Below, piece after piece: positions 16,869-26,101 of a DNA stretch of 59,298 nucleotides. Positions within the stretch are counted from its first letter, which is position 1. The number at the start of each line of letters is the position of its first letter. The DNA comes from SZUA-365 sp049663345 (GTDB lineage: Bacteria; Bacteroidota; Ignavibacteria; SZUA-365). The stretch spans positions 1-59,298 of the forward strand of contig JBATDG010000105.1 of the NCBI GenBank assembly GCA_049663345.1. Direction: 5' to 3'. A model generated the notes under the pieces. That model was not told the DNA's origin, did no database searches, and was given only the letters and a program-made list of their open reading frames with translations. A program made the position numbers and the translations under genes.

Positions 16869-18089
16869 TCAGCGAATGACCGAAATCTGCTTCGTGTCGC
16901 TGATGCGATCGCTGCCGATTTCGGCGGAGAAACGCACAAAATACACACCTGCGGGGAGCACTTCGCCGCGCTCCGAACGTCCATTCCATTTCGCGACATG
17001 TCTGCCGGCCTGTCTTTCCATGCCATCGACCAGCGTCGCAATTTTTTGTCCCATCGAATTGTACACTGCCATATTGACCGCAGCAGGGACCGCGAGGGTG
17101 TAGGGGATGCTGGTTGATCTGCCGACGGCAAGCGGATTCGGATAGTTCTGTTCGAGACCGATGAAGGCCGGCAGCATCTCGGCAGGCTGCGCTTCGGTAT
17201 GAGCAATCGTCCCATCAGTATCGATCTGCTTGAGTCGGTAGTAGACGAGATTGTCGCTCCGCGTGGAAGCAGGCTGTGAGTCGATCCAGGAATAGCTGTG
17301 GGGTTCGGTCGTGGTGCCGTGTCCCTCGACGTACCCGAGTCGCTCAAAATTCTCTCCGTCGCCGCGTTCGATTTCAAAACCGAGATTTGAAGTTTCGGTT
17401 TCGGTGTGCCAGCTGAGAAGCATTGAGCCATCAGGGCGGGACGTAACATTGAATGAGGAAAGTTCGACCGGTATTAGGAGGTTGTTCACTACCTCGACGG
17501 AATCATTGTTGTTCCACGTCAGCTCGGCATTGAAAATTGCCGAATGGTTGACATTCTGCTGGTATGGGTAAGTCTGATAGGCCTGAACGTCGTACAGACC
17601 AAGGTTCACAGTGCCGTTCGCCGTGGGCATGATATTCATCTGATAATTCATGATCTCGAAAAAGCCGTTGTTGAGCGGATTTCCCTGGCAATCGGCGGAT
17701 GGGGTGAAATATTGACTTGAGACAGGAAGTGCCGAGCCGGGGTTGCCTGTATGGGCATGCTGATTGAACCAGGCCGAGACGCCGAAAGCCTGACTGCGGA
17801 AGGGGCTGCCCCAATATCCGGTCTCATATCGCTGAGCCGAACCCTGGAACACAAGTTTTGAGGATGTGAAAGTGAAAACGACGCTATAGCCGCCAATGCG
17901 CCCATAATCAGGCGCCCACATATTTGTCAGTGGTTTTATTTCAAATGCGGCGCGGAGAATGCCGCCCTGGCCGGTATTACAGACCGTTCGTACGCGCATG
18001 ATAATATTGTCCGCAGAAACCTGCGCGTTCATTGAAGCGGCACACATGACAACAATGGCAACAGCCAACAGTGTAGCGGATTTGCGCAT
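16869..18089 (-). CDS. Secreted T9SS sorting-domain protein
   Basis: A 406-residue exported protein: signal peptide (residues 1-22, ending SMNAQ), a unique N-terminal domain (about 25-200) rich in aromatic and asparagine residues, a short immunoglobulin-like segment starting PVELSSFNVTSRPDGSMLLS (about 210-300), common in T9SS cargo, and the sorting domain (about 312-406, starting EQNYPNPLAVG). The middle unit with WHTETETSNLGFEIER is typical of fibronectin-like linkers before the sorting domain. No enzymatic motif was found. GGAGG lies six bases before the start. Probably a surface or secreted structural or binding protein; the specific role is unknown. Confidence 0.85.
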   Translation of the reverse strand: MRKSATLLAVAIVVMCAASMNAQVSADNIIMRVRTVCNTGQGGILRAAFEIKPLTNMWAPDYGRIGGYSVVFTFTSSKLVFQGSAQRYETGYWGSPFRSQAFGVSAWFNQHAHTGNPGSALPVSSQYFTPSADCQGNPLNNGFFEIMNYQMNIMPTANGTVNLGLYDVQAYQTYPYQQNVNHSAIFNAELTWNNNDSVEVVNNLLIPVELSSFNVTSRPDGSMLLSWHTETETSNLGFEIERGDGENFERLGYVEGHGTTTEPHSYSWIDSQPASTRSDNLVYYRLKQIDTDGTIAHTEAQPAEMLPAFIGLEQNYPNPLAVGRSTSIPYTLAVPAAVNMAVYNSMGQKIATLVDGMERQAGRHVAKWNGRSERGEVLPAGVYFVRFSAEIGSDRISDTKQISVIR

Positions 18090-18446
18090 AGACGACCTCC
18101 ATATATAGAGAAATGTTCTTTGGCATAATATGATTTATTTCAAACAGATGCACAAGCCTTTTTCGTTCTTCAGGTCGCGCTCCGGCTATCGATAGCTGCA
18201 ATTTACCAAATAATACGCCCATCGGAGCGCCAGCTTCATAATTAAAAAGCTTGTGCACAATATTCACGAAGTGTTCGGATTCTTCACATCGAACAGCCGT
18301 AAGTCATTGAAAACTTATTTGACGGACGTAAAAAAATATCGGCTTGATTTTTGTTGTTAGCAAGCGAGTGCGCCATATTTTTTTATTAGCCTACTGGCGC
18401 TTTGTTAAGTCTCAGGAACCGATTCTCTCCTCAGTACGGGCACTGT
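18090..18446. other. AT-rich divergent intergenic region
   Basis: About 350 bases separate the minus-strand T9SS gene and the plus-strand hydrolase. It should hold both promoters. A short inverted repeat GCGCCA...TGGCGC (about 18370-18400) flanks an AT-rich loop, but I could not assign a convincing -35/-10 pair or RNA. No credible small gene. Confidence 0.5.
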
Positions 18447-19670
18447 ATGGAACTTGACACCAATTCCGGATTAAATACCGTCTTTTCTGATATTCTAACC
18501 CATCCAGATTTCGAATTCAAGCTCTTCCGTCAATTAGGGCTGGCGAGTTATGGCGCGTGCACTTTGGGAGAGTGCTTTTCTGCTGCGCGTGGAATGCAGA
18601 TGTGGGATCTCCCTGGATGGCTGCAGGAATGGTCAAAGCTCGCCGAGGATGTTGAACAGCAAGCGGAAATGGTTCTTGGGCAGGGGCATTTAAGCAGTGC
18701 GGCGGAGCACTTTCTGCGCGCTGCAAACTATTTCCAAATCGCGGAATACTACGCCATCATCTGCGAAGGGGACCATGTACAAGCCGGACTGAAATCTCAG
18801 GAGTGTTTCGAGAAGGCGCTAGCTCACCTGCCGTGGAAAAGTGAAAGCATCAACATTGGGGTAAACGGGAACTCGTATCCTTCGTACTTCCTTTGCCCTG
18901 ATGACTCCGGCGCAGCACGAGCCACGATTGTCGTTGTAGCAGGGATTGAGAGCAGCGCCGAGGAGCAGTACTTTTACCATGGCATCAGTGCGCTGCGAAG
19001 GGGATACAATGTGCTATTGTTCCAGGGTCCAGGACAGGCAGGCGTTCTGCGGCGCAATCCGGCATCACGGGTGCAGCCAGATTATGAAATCCCCCTGCAG
19101 GTTGCGCTCGATTATCTTCATGATCGTCCCGATGTAGATGACGAACGTGTCGCATTGATCGGCAACGGACTCGGCAGCTATTTCGCAACGCGCGTTGCGG
19201 CGTTCGACCCGCGAGTCAAAGCGCTCGTGGTGAATCCTCCTTATGTTAACCTTCATCGTCTTTTCGTCGAGGCGGTCGGACAGCGCGCATTGATCTTCGA
19301 CATCGACTATCATGCACTGAATGAACTTCCCGCCACGTTGATGCGAAACGAGATCAAACTGCTGGTGCTGAACATGTGCCGCCGCTTTGGCGTCACTCAT
19401 CTTCAGGCGCTGGTGCGTGCCACCGAGGCCTACAAAGTCGAGGACCTGCTGTATCGCATCCATTGTCCGACGCTCTGTATTTGCGGTGAAAAAGCGAATG
19501 AAGCAATGCTGGAGCAAATGGAACAATTCATGGCGGGTGTTCGCAGCGATGAAAAAATGTTAGTGCGGCTCCCGAATCTCCACGAAGCCGATGTCCATAA
19601 TCATTTCAGCAATTTGCCCCGTTTGAATCAGGTAGTGTTCGATTGGCTCGACGACAGGTTCCAGCGCTGA
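18447..19670 (+). CDS. Alpha/beta hydrolase-fold protein lacking the catalytic serine
   Basis: A 407-residue protein of the FrsA/2,6-dihydropseudooxynicotine hydrolase-like alpha/beta hydrolase group: an N-terminal helical domain (residues about 1-140) followed by the hydrolase core (PATIVVVAGIESSAEEQYFYHG, oxyanion region; LLFQGPGQAG). The nucleophile elbow, normally G-x-S-x-G-G, reads GNGLGSY, so the serine position is glycine. A plausible acid and histidine remain (ICGEKANEAM and the HEADVHNH end). It may be a non-catalytic binding protein or use another residue. ATG 18447 is chosen over 18402 since it gives the expected start of the helical domain; no ribosome site is evident. Convergent with trkH. 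Confidence 0.75.
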   Translation: MELDTNSGLNTVFSDILTHPDFEFKLFRQLGLASYGACTLGECFSAARGMQMWDLPGWLQEWSKLAEDVEQQAEMVLGQGHLSSAAEHFLRAANYFQIAEYYAIICEGDHVQAGLKSQECFEKALAHLPWKSESINIGVNGNSYPSYFLCPDDSGAARATIVVVAGIESSAEEQYFYHGISALRRGYNVLLFQGPGQAGVLRRNPASRVQPDYEIPLQVALDYLHDRPDVDDERVALIGNGLGSYFATRVAAFDPRVKALVVNPPYVNLHRLFVEAVGQRALIFDIDYHALNELPATLMRNEIKLLVLNMCRRFGVTHLQALVRATEAYKVEDLLYRIHCPTLCICGEKANEAMLEQMEQFMAGVRSDEKMLVRLPNLHEADVHNHFSNLPRLNQVVFDWLDDRFQR

Positions 19671-19743
19671 ACTGTTTGAAGCTGGAGTGATTCGGGCGAA
19701 GCTCAGCTTCGTTGTCGGCTGAACAACGTTCCACTATCCTCAC

Positions 19744-21342
19744 TCAGCGCCAGATCGAAGCGCGGAACAACACAAGTACGGTGAAGATTTCCAACCTGCC
19801 GAGAAGCATGTTGAAAATCAGTATCCATTTCCCGGGGATGGGGATCCAATTGAAGTTTTCGATTGAGCCGACTCCGGCAAGTCCCGGACCGATATTGGCC
19901 AGGCAAGCGACTACGGAAGTGAAAGCCGTGACGAGGTCGGGGACGAAAAAGGTCATGAGCAGGGATGAAAATACGCTCAGAGACAGAAAGAGAATAAAAA
20001 ACGAAACGATATTTCCTACACGAATTTCCTCGACAGGGACGCCGCCGACTTTGATCGGTCGTATGATGCGCGGTCGGGCCATTTTTATTATTTCCCTTGC
20101 CGCTGCCTTCATGTTAATAAGCACGCGGATCATCTTCATTCCGCCGCCGGTGGAACCTGCACACCCTCCGAAAAACATCAGCATGACGAGAAGCAGCCGC
20201 ACCGTGGTTGGCCAAACGTCAAAATCTGCCGTCGCGAATCCTGTCGTTGTGGTGACGGAAACAACCTGGAATGCCGCTTCCCTGAAACTCCCGTACAATG
20301 ATTCGACCTTGGTCTCTTCCTCCTGTACATGCGAGACGAAATCCTCATACGGTGCTGGTGTGTTTCGATAATGCGTTCGTGAGTATTCCGCCGACGGCAA
20401 TCCACTGAAATACAATAAGACGGTGGTGAGCAGCGTTGCAATAACGATGATGCTGACATAAAAACGGAATTCACGGTCCGCTTTTACGATTCGTGTATTT
20501 CCCTTCAGCACATTGTAGTGCAGTAGGAAATTCACACCGGCCAGAAACATGAACACGACGATTACCCAATGGATGAACTCGCTGTCGAAATGGCCAACGG
20601 AGAGATTTTTTGTACTGAAGCCGCCAGTCGCCATCGTTCCGAATGTGTGGCAGAGTGCGTCGAACCAGTCCATTCCTCCCACCATAAGCAGAATGGTTTC
20701 GGCGAGAGAAAGCAGGGCATACACCCCCCAGAGGATGCTCGCGGTTTCCGTGAGCCGCGGCTGGAGGCGTTCGGTCGTCGGTCCGGGGACTTCGCCCTTG
20801 AACATATGGTAGCCGGAAACACCGAGTGCGGGGAAAATCACCAGCGCCAGAGTGACAATGCCCATGCCGCCGAGCCAATGAGTCAGGCTGCGCCAGAACA
20901 GCAGACCGCGCGGGACGGCCTCAATGTCGGTGAGGATGGTGGATCCGGTGGTTGTGAAGCCGGACATGATTTCGAACACGCTATTTGTCAGGGAGTGCAG
21001 TACGCCTCCTGCGCTGAAATCTCCACCGGTTTCCAGAAACCAGACAAAAAAGGGAATCGCTCCGAATATTGCCATCACTATCCACCCCAAAGTTACGATG
21101 GCGAATCCTTCACGTACGGTTTGACGCAGACTGCGGGATTTGAGTGCGGCGGCGGTTGCGGTTCCAAAAACCAATGATGCCAGAATTGCGATCCAGAAAC
21201 CCGAGAATTCGGGTGTCCAGATGCGTGCGGCGAAGGAAATGTCGGGGGTGTCGTACCATGCGATAATCGCCGGCGGCAGCAGTGCCAGTCCCATGACCTG
21301 AAGCAGGCGGGCAACCCCGTAAAGTACTGTCCGTTTATGCAT
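19744..21342 (-). CDS. trkH: Trk-type potassium uptake protein, membrane subunit
   Basis: A 532-residue integral membrane channel-like potassium transporter of the TrkH/KtrB superfamily. Four selectivity-filter loops are visible: GFTTTGSTI, GTMATGGFST, VTTTTGFATADF and ANIGPGLAG, each after a membrane helix with a short pore helix. It moves K+ (coupled to H+ or Na+) into the cell. The start ATG overlaps the trkA stop by eight bases, marking translational coupling. Together with TrkA it forms the full K+ uptake system. Confidence 0.96.
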   Translation of the reverse strand: MHKRTVLYGVARLLQVMGLALLPPAIIAWYDTPDISFAARIWTPEFSGFWIAILASLVFGTATAAALKSRSLRQTVREGFAIVTLGWIVMAIFGAIPFFVWFLETGGDFSAGGVLHSLTNSVFEIMSGFTTTGSTILTDIEAVPRGLLFWRSLTHWLGGMGIVTLALVIFPALGVSGYHMFKGEVPGPTTERLQPRLTETASILWGVYALLSLAETILLMVGGMDWFDALCHTFGTMATGGFSTKNLSVGHFDSEFIHWVIVVFMFLAGVNFLLHYNVLKGNTRIVKADREFRFYVSIIVIATLLTTVLLYFSGLPSAEYSRTHYRNTPAPYEDFVSHVQEEETKVESLYGSFREAAFQVVSVTTTTGFATADFDVWPTTVRLLLVMLMFFGGCAGSTGGGMKMIRVLINMKAAAREIIKMARPRIIRPIKVGGVPVEEIRVGNIVSFFILFLSLSVFSSLLMTFFVPDLVTAFTSVVACLANIGPGLAGVGSIENFNWIPIPGKWILIFNMLLGRLEIFTVLVLFRASIWR

Positions 21343-22714
21343 TCGGCATCAGCGATTGATTGCCGGAGCCGAAAAGCTTGCGCACTTTCTTGATGCCTGC
21401 TGCGCGGGTAAACACAATGACAATGTCGCCCGGAAGCAGCACGGTATCGCCCGTGGGGACGAGCATCTCATCATTGCGAAGAATGGCGCCAACGATCGAT
21501 ACTCCGAGTACCCGCTTCCAACTGTTCTTCAGCGCCTGGTTTGCAACAGCGGAATCGGCACCCACGCGCAGCCGCAGTACATCGATGTCGCTCCGCTCGA
21601 TATGCAGCGCAGCGCTCACGTATCCCGGCAGAATGGCATTCAGGATTCCGTTCGCTGTCAGCTGACGGGGATTAATGATATGGTCAATGCCGATTGAAAG
21701 GAACAGTTCGGAATGCTGATCGTCGTTCACGATCGCGATAACCTCTTTCGCTCCCTCCGATTTTGCCAGGAGGCAGGAAAGCACGTTCTCATCGTTATGC
21801 TCAGATGCCCCGATGAAGAAATCCGCAAAGCGGACATTTGCTTCTCGAAGCACATCGGCATCGTCGCCGCTGCCATGGAGAACATCTATGCCGTGCAATT
21901 TCGCCGCTGCGCTATTCCCATGCTCCATATCGGGGTCGATGAAAATAACGGTCTCGAGTTCGTTGTGCAGGGCACGGGCGATATTCACTGCAGTAAGTGT
22001 GCTGCCGAACACGATGGCTTTCCGCTTGGCGTTCGGCTCCACGTCAACGAGGGTCAGAAAATCCCCCAGCGCCTCTCGTGGAAAGATGAACACCGGCTTG
22101 TCGCCGGGCTGTATGACTGCGTCCCCGCGGGGAATGATGACTGTGTCGTTTCGAATGATAGCGACAACGAGCAGCCGGTTGCCTCTCGGATCATTCCTGA
22201 GTTCTATGAGGCTGCGATTCGCGATGGGCATACGTTCGGTGATGAGATAGCTTCGAAGCAAAACAGCGCGCCGTGCGAAATCCTGTGCGTCGATCGCGAA
22301 AGGTGTTTCGATGAAATTCATGACAGCGGCGAGCGTGTTTTCCTCGGGATAAATAACCTGCGTGATGCCGAAATGCTCCGGCTGCAGATGCGCGCTGCCT
22401 TCAATGAAATCCGCATTGCGGAGGCGGGCGATGCGATGCTTCACACCGTACCTCAACGCGATCGTGCAAGCAATCAGATTGACTTCATCCACCGGCGTGG
22501 CTGCGATCACCATGTCGGCGTGCTCAAGCCCTGCTTCCTCCAGATCCTGCGGGTTGCTTCCTGATCCCTGCACCATGCGAACATCAAGCCCATCACCCAC
22601 GGATTCGGAGCGGACGGCATCAACCTCGATCACGGTGATGTTGTGTCCCTGGTTTTGTAATTTTTCAGCAAGACTGGTTCCTACCAGACCTGCACCGATC
22701 ACGATAATGTTCAT
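21335..22714 (-). CDS. trkA: Trk potassium uptake regulatory subunit, two RCK domains
   Basis: A 459-residue cytosolic nucleotide-binding subunit. It has two tandem RCK units, each with a Rossmann-like TrkA-N part (first starting MNIIVIGAGLVGTSLAEKL, with the GxGxxG phosphate loop; second around residues 228-350 with KAIVFGSTLTAVNIARAL) and a TrkA-C part. NAD(H)/ATP binding gates TrkH. The open frame extends upstream to 23002, but the start at 22714 places GAGLVG at the N-terminus as in the family. It is the first gene of a trkA-trkH operon, divergent from the M24 peptidase gene; the 175-base gap should hold promoters for both. Confidence 0.96.
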   Translation of the reverse strand: MNIIVIGAGLVGTSLAEKLQNQGHNITVIEVDAVRSESVGDGLDVRMVQGSGSNPQDLEEAGLEHADMVIAATPVDEVNLIACTIALRYGVKHRIARLRNADFIEGSAHLQPEHFGITQVIYPEENTLAAVMNFIETPFAIDAQDFARRAVLLRSYLITERMPIANRSLIELRNDPRGNRLLVVAIIRNDTVIIPRGDAVIQPGDKPVFIFPREALGDFLTLVDVEPNAKRKAIVFGSTLTAVNIARALHNELETVIFIDPDMEHGNSAAAKLHGIDVLHGSGDDADVLREANVRFADFFIGASEHNDENVLSCLLAKSEGAKEVIAIVNDDQHSELFLSIGIDHIINPRQLTANGILNAILPGYVSAALHIERSDIDVLRLRVGADSAVANQALKNSWKRVLGVSIVGAILRNDEMLVPTGDTVLLPGDIVIVFTRAAGIKKVRKLFGSGNQSLMPNA

Positions 22715-22889
22715 GGACGAAAGGGCTCCGGACGTTGGCGTTGCTTTCTCAAATAATATACTGTCATTGTACTCAACATGCGACCATAAAAGCCGAATCG
22801 CTCCGGAACGAGTCAGGGGTGTGCAAGAATGGCGGACATGCAGTATCTTGCTTCCCATCAGCATTGCAGAAATAATACAGGATGGCAGC

Positions 22890-24065
22890 ATGATAGAGCA
22901 AAAGATCGCACAGGCGGTTGGTATTCTGCAGGAAAAAAATATCGATATGTGGATCACTTTCGTGCGCGAGAGCGGCACAATGCCCGATCCGGCGATTGAC
23001 ATGGTGGTCGGTCAGCATGCAACCTGGCAAACCGCCTGGATCATCACCCGCGACGGTGAAACCATCGCCATCGCCGGCAGCCTGGATATCGCAAGCATTC
23101 AGGAAAGCGGACGCTACGCTACGGTTGTCCCCTACGTACAGGGAATTCGCGATGAACTTCTCGTCGTGCTGCAGCGCAAAAACCCGCGCCGAATAGCAAT
23201 CAATTATTCCCCCGACAGTGTGATGGCGGATGGGTTGACCCACGGGATGTATCTGCTGTTGACGGAAATGCTCGAAGGCAGCAAATTTGCGCATCGGCTG
23301 ATTTCGTCTCAGGAGATCCTGTCCGCCCTGAGGGGACGCAAGACCGAGGCGGAAATTCTCAACATCAAAAAAGCGATCAAGATAACGCTTGGGATTTACG
23401 ACAAGGTTACCGGCTTTCTCGCTGCAGGCAAAACAGAGCAGGATGTTGCGAATTTCATACTCGCGCAGGTAAAGGAAGCCGGTGTGGAGCTGGCGTGGGA
23501 CCGCGACCATTGTCCTGCAGTGTTTACCGGTCCGGAACATGCCGGTGCGCATTTTTCTCCTACAAAACGGAAAATCGCTCCCGGCCATGTACTCAATATC
23601 GATTTCGGCGTGAAGGTCAATGGCTACTGTTCAGATCTGCAGCGCACATGGTACATTCTGCGGAAGGGAGAGACCCGCGCCCCGCAGGAAGTGCAGAAGG
23701 GTTTCGACGTCATTCGTGATTCGATCAAACTCGCGGCTGACATCATGCGGCCGGGCATCGTTTCGTGGAAGGTGGATGCCGCCGCACGAAAGTATATCGT
23801 CGCGAACGGGTACCCGGAATATCCGCATGCGCTCGGACATCAGGTGGGACGCGCCGCGCATGACGGAGGCGTCGGTCTGCTGCCGCGGTGGGAGCGCTAT
23901 GGGAAACTGCCGTTCGGCAAAATCGAGGTCGGCCAGGTGTTTACCATAGAACCGCGGCTCCCGATCGAGGGCTACGGCGTCGCTACGATAGAGGAAATTG
24001 TGTGGGTGACTGAAACAGGCGTGCGCTTTCTCTCAAAACCACAGCGGACCCTGACGCTCGTCTGA
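22890..24065 (+). CDS. M24 family metallopeptidase, Xaa-Pro dipeptidase type
   Basis: A 391-residue creatinase-fold aminopeptidase. The N-terminal half (about 1-160) is the non-catalytic creatinase_N domain; the C-terminal half carries the dinuclear metal site: D238 and D249 (DFGVKVNGYCSD), H317 (HALGHQVG), E354 (TIEPRL) and E368/E369 (IEEIVWV). It releases the residue before proline from short peptides, or a related reaction. The open frame extends upstream into the trkA antisense region; the ATG at 22890 is chosen because it follows AGGATGG and gives a family-typical N-terminus. Confidence 0.9.
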   Translation: MIEQKIAQAVGILQEKNIDMWITFVRESGTMPDPAIDMVVGQHATWQTAWIITRDGETIAIAGSLDIASIQESGRYATVVPYVQGIRDELLVVLQRKNPRRIAINYSPDSVMADGLTHGMYLLLTEMLEGSKFAHRLISSQEILSALRGRKTEAEILNIKKAIKITLGIYDKVTGFLAAGKTEQDVANFILAQVKEAGVELAWDRDHCPAVFTGPEHAGAHFSPTKRKIAPGHVLNIDFGVKVNGYCSDLQRTWYILRKGETRAPQEVQKGFDVIRDSIKLAADIMRPGIVSWKVDAAARKYIVANGYPEYPHALGHQVGRAAHDGGVGLLPRWERYGKLPFGKIEVGQVFTIEPRLPIEGYGVATIEEIVWVTETGVRFLSKPQRTLTLV

Positions 24066-24128
24066 TTCCGGACGATTGCCATTGCGACCAATCCCGCGCT
24101 GCTGCATCTTACAGAGATAGCGCAATAA

Positions 24129-24383
24129 ATGGATCGAATCATGCACATCCTGAAGAAAATACTCCCTGTCGTCATTGGCGTAGCCGCCGGCTTCGCCTAC
24201 TGGTACTTCATTGGCTGCATCAACGGGCACTGCCCGATCACCAGCGAATGGTACACAAGCACGCTGTACGGCGGCGTTGTGGGTGCTACCTGGCTGATTC
24301 CGGCGCGGAAAAAAACAGCCCCGGTGAGTGAGGACAAGGCACAGCTCTCAGATCAGGATGGCAGCATCGATCAGGATAAGTAA
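24129..24383 (+). CDS. Small membrane protein, DUF6132 type
   Basis: An 84-residue protein with one or two membrane segments (residues about 10-30 and 45-58) around an invariant-looking motif GCINGHCPITSEW; the motif (GCxxGxCPITS) and size fit the DUF6132 family of Bacteroidota-like genomes. The cysteine pair could form a disulfide or bind metal, but no function is known. It starts a three-gene plus-strand group with a FmdB zinc ribbon and a rhodanese lipoprotein, with 29- and 2-base gaps. A later ATG at 24141 is an alternative start. Confidence 0.75.
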   Translation: MDRIMHILKKILPVVIGVAAGFAYWYFIGCINGHCPITSEWYTSTLYGGVVGATWLIPARKKTAPVSEDKAQLSDQDGSIDQDK

Positions 24384-24412
24384 ACCATTGAATCGTAAGA
24401 CTGGAGATCACC

Positions 24413-24655
24413 ATGCCCATTTTCGAATACAAATGCACGGATTGTGAAGAAGTGTATGACGTTCTGCACAAGGGAGCTGAAAACCCGGATATCGTGCAGT
24501 GCCCGTCCTGCGAATCGCATTCGTATGTAAAGAAATTCTCTTCCTTCTCCGCCTCAACAAGTGGCGGGGCGTCTTCCGCTTCATCATGCGAAAGCGGAAA
24601 TTGCGGCGTTCCTTCCTACAGTCCTTGCGCCAACGGCATGTGCGGGTTGGGATAA
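24413..24655 (+). CDS. FmdB-family zinc-ribbon protein
   Basis: An 80-residue protein with the FmdB regulatory/zinc-ribbon domain at its N-terminus (MPIFEYKC). C8, C11, C30 and C33 form the expected CxxC...CxxC metal site. The remainder is Ser/Gly rich with several cysteines. FmdB-type proteins are widespread; a role in regulation of formamidase genes was proposed for one member only. Its stop is two bases before the rhodanese start. Confidence 0.9.
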   Translation: MPIFEYKCTDCEEVYDVLHKGAENPDIVQCPSCESHSYVKKFSSFSASTSGGASSASSCESGNCGVPSYSPCANGMCGLG

Positions 24656-24657
24656 TT

Positions 24658-25074
24658 ATGAAGACCACCAACGCATGGAAGAACTGGTTTACCGGAATAG
24701 TCCTGCTTCTCGCTGTGGTGCCGATGCTCTGTGCCTGCACGAATAATCAGGGCGGAGAAAATATATCAGTGCAGGATCTGCAAAAGAAAATGGCGAAGGA
24801 CAAGGGTATAGTCGTGCTCGATGTGCGCACTGTCCCGGAACTGACCGCCGAACTCGGCAAGATCGACGGTGTGGTGAACATCCCGGTACAGGAACTTGAG
24901 CAGCGACTTGCGGAAATGAAGCGCTATCAGAAATCACCTGTTTACGTGATTTGCCGAAGCGGAAACAGGTCAGGCGTGGCTACAGGCATTCTTCGTCAGC
25001 ACGGCTACGATGCATATAATGTCACGGGCGGCATGCGCGCCTGGCGCGAGGCCTTCGGCGAGAAAAATCGCTGA
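24658..25074 (+). CDS. Rhodanese-domain lipoprotein
   Basis: A 138-residue exported protein: lipoprotein-like signal (LCAC near residue 24) followed by a single rhodanese domain, with the active-site loop C99-RSGNRS. Rhodaneses transfer sulfane sulfur or act as redox/persulfide carriers. The frame continues upstream through the FmdB gene, but ATG 24658 gives a signal peptide directly. Being outside the cytoplasm it is more likely to process extracytoplasmic sulfur compounds than to feed Fe-S assembly; this is inference. Confidence 0.88.
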   Translation: MKTTNAWKNWFTGIVLLLAVVPMLCACTNNQGGENISVQDLQKKMAKDKGIVVLDVRTVPELTAELGKIDGVVNIPVQELEQRLAEMKRYQKSPVYVICRSGNRSGVATGILRQHGYDAYNVTGGMRAWREAFGEKNR

Positions 25075-25087
25075 TAGTTTTTGCCCG

Positions 25088-26101
25088 CTATTTCCAGGAC
25101 GACATCAGCGTCGTCATCTGCGGCCCCAGGAGTACATATAGCAGCTGCCCGCTTTTCTCACGGATGGCCAGTGAACGTTTCGCGTCCACGCGCCATCCGT
25201 TTTTTTCTGCACTCGCCGGTGCTTCGCACTGACTAAGAAAGCGCTCTGCATCACGTTTTGATTTGAAGCTGATCGTCGCAGCTTCGGTGCGTCTGCCTCC
25301 ATCGCCCACGACCGTGTGATACATGTCGAAACGGTCGATGCCATCGAACCATTTCATCCATTCGTTCAAAACACTCTGCATTGCAAGGGGACCATGCACA
25401 TATCGCAAACTGCTTTGGGATGTAGATAGAGGCGCAGCCCGGAAGGTCGGGGGTGTGCGGAATTCCGTCCCTCTGATCCTTCCCACCAGAGCTTTCGCAG
25501 CCTTCATGGCGGCGCTGCGGGTTTCCGCTGCGCGATCATAGGGAATGATCGAAACCAGGTACGCGCCTTTGGCGAAAAGGATCTGTTCGGCGGTCACACA
25601 ATTCCATTGCGTACCCGGCAGAGTGGCACCGCAGCGCCCGCGCAATGTGGAGAACATGCCGAACGCGGCTTCCGGATTCACCATCTCATAGATATCTACC
25701 TGAAGTTCGCGTTTCTTCTGCGTGCAGCGCTGGCCGGTCACTTTGCGGAATCCGTATTCGAGATAGATTTCCGCTCCGCCATTGATGTAGCCGTAGAGCT
25801 GTTTTGCGCTATAGGTCTCAGGCGTTCCGACTTCCCAGTCGGGGAGATCCTTTGCCGTCAGTTCAACTGACGATCCGCTGGCCGAAATGCTGCCGCTGGC
25901 CGAAATGCTGCCGCTGGCCGAAATACTGCCGCTGGCCGAAATGCTGCCGCTGGCGGAAATACTGCCGCTGGCGGAAATACTGCCGCTGGCGGAAATGTTG
26001 CCGCCGGAGGGGCACACGGCCGCAGTCACAGGGTAAATGTGCGCGCTGCCAATGTTGGGTGATGTCAGCAGGAGAGCGAAGACCAGGCAGGTCAGGTTCA
26101 T
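25088..26101 (-). CDS. Secreted DUF6599-like protein with hexapeptide repeat
   Basis: A 337-residue exported protein. A signal peptide (residues 1-20) is followed by seven tandem SASGSI-type hexapeptides (about residues 34-76), encoded by the 18-bp repeat at 25875-26000. The remainder, starting ELTAKDLPDWE, resembles the DUF6599 family with the conserved GYINGGAEIYLEYGF and VDIYEMVNPEAAFGMFSTLR stretches, which occur in proteins of FCB and acidobacterial genomes, with no known activity. It overlaps the Tat-exported DUF362 gene by four bases (ATGA), so the two form an operon; the pairing suggests a shared envelope function. Convergent with the rhodanese gene. Confidence 0.8.
   Translation of the reverse strand: MNLTCLVFALLLTSPNIGSAHIYPVTAAVCPSGGNISASGSISASGSISASGSISASGSISASGSISASGSISASGSSVELTAKDLPDWEVGTPETYSAKQLYGYINGGAEIYLEYGFRKVTGQRCTQKKRELQVDIYEMVNPEAAFGMFSTLRGRCGATLPGTQWNCVTAEQILFAKGAYLVSIIPYDRAAETRSAAMKAAKALVGRIRGTEFRTPPTFRAAPLSTSQSSLRYVHGPLAMQSVLNEWMKWFDGIDRFDMYHTVVGDGGRRTEAATISFKSKRDAERFLSQCEAPASAEKNGWRVDAKRSLAIREKSGQLLYVLLGPQMTTLMSSWK
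25875..26000. repeat. In-frame 18-bp tandem repeat, seven copies
   Basis: Seven consecutive 18-base units of the form CCGCTGGC(C/G)GAAAT(G/A)CTG, nearly identical, encoding SASGSI hexapeptides on the minus strand. The period is a multiple of three, so copy-number change alters protein length without shifting frame. Confidence 0.95.

Noticed and set aside
25875..26000. CRISPR or regulatory DNA repeat
   Set aside because: The units lie within a coding frame and keep it intact, so it is a peptide repeat.
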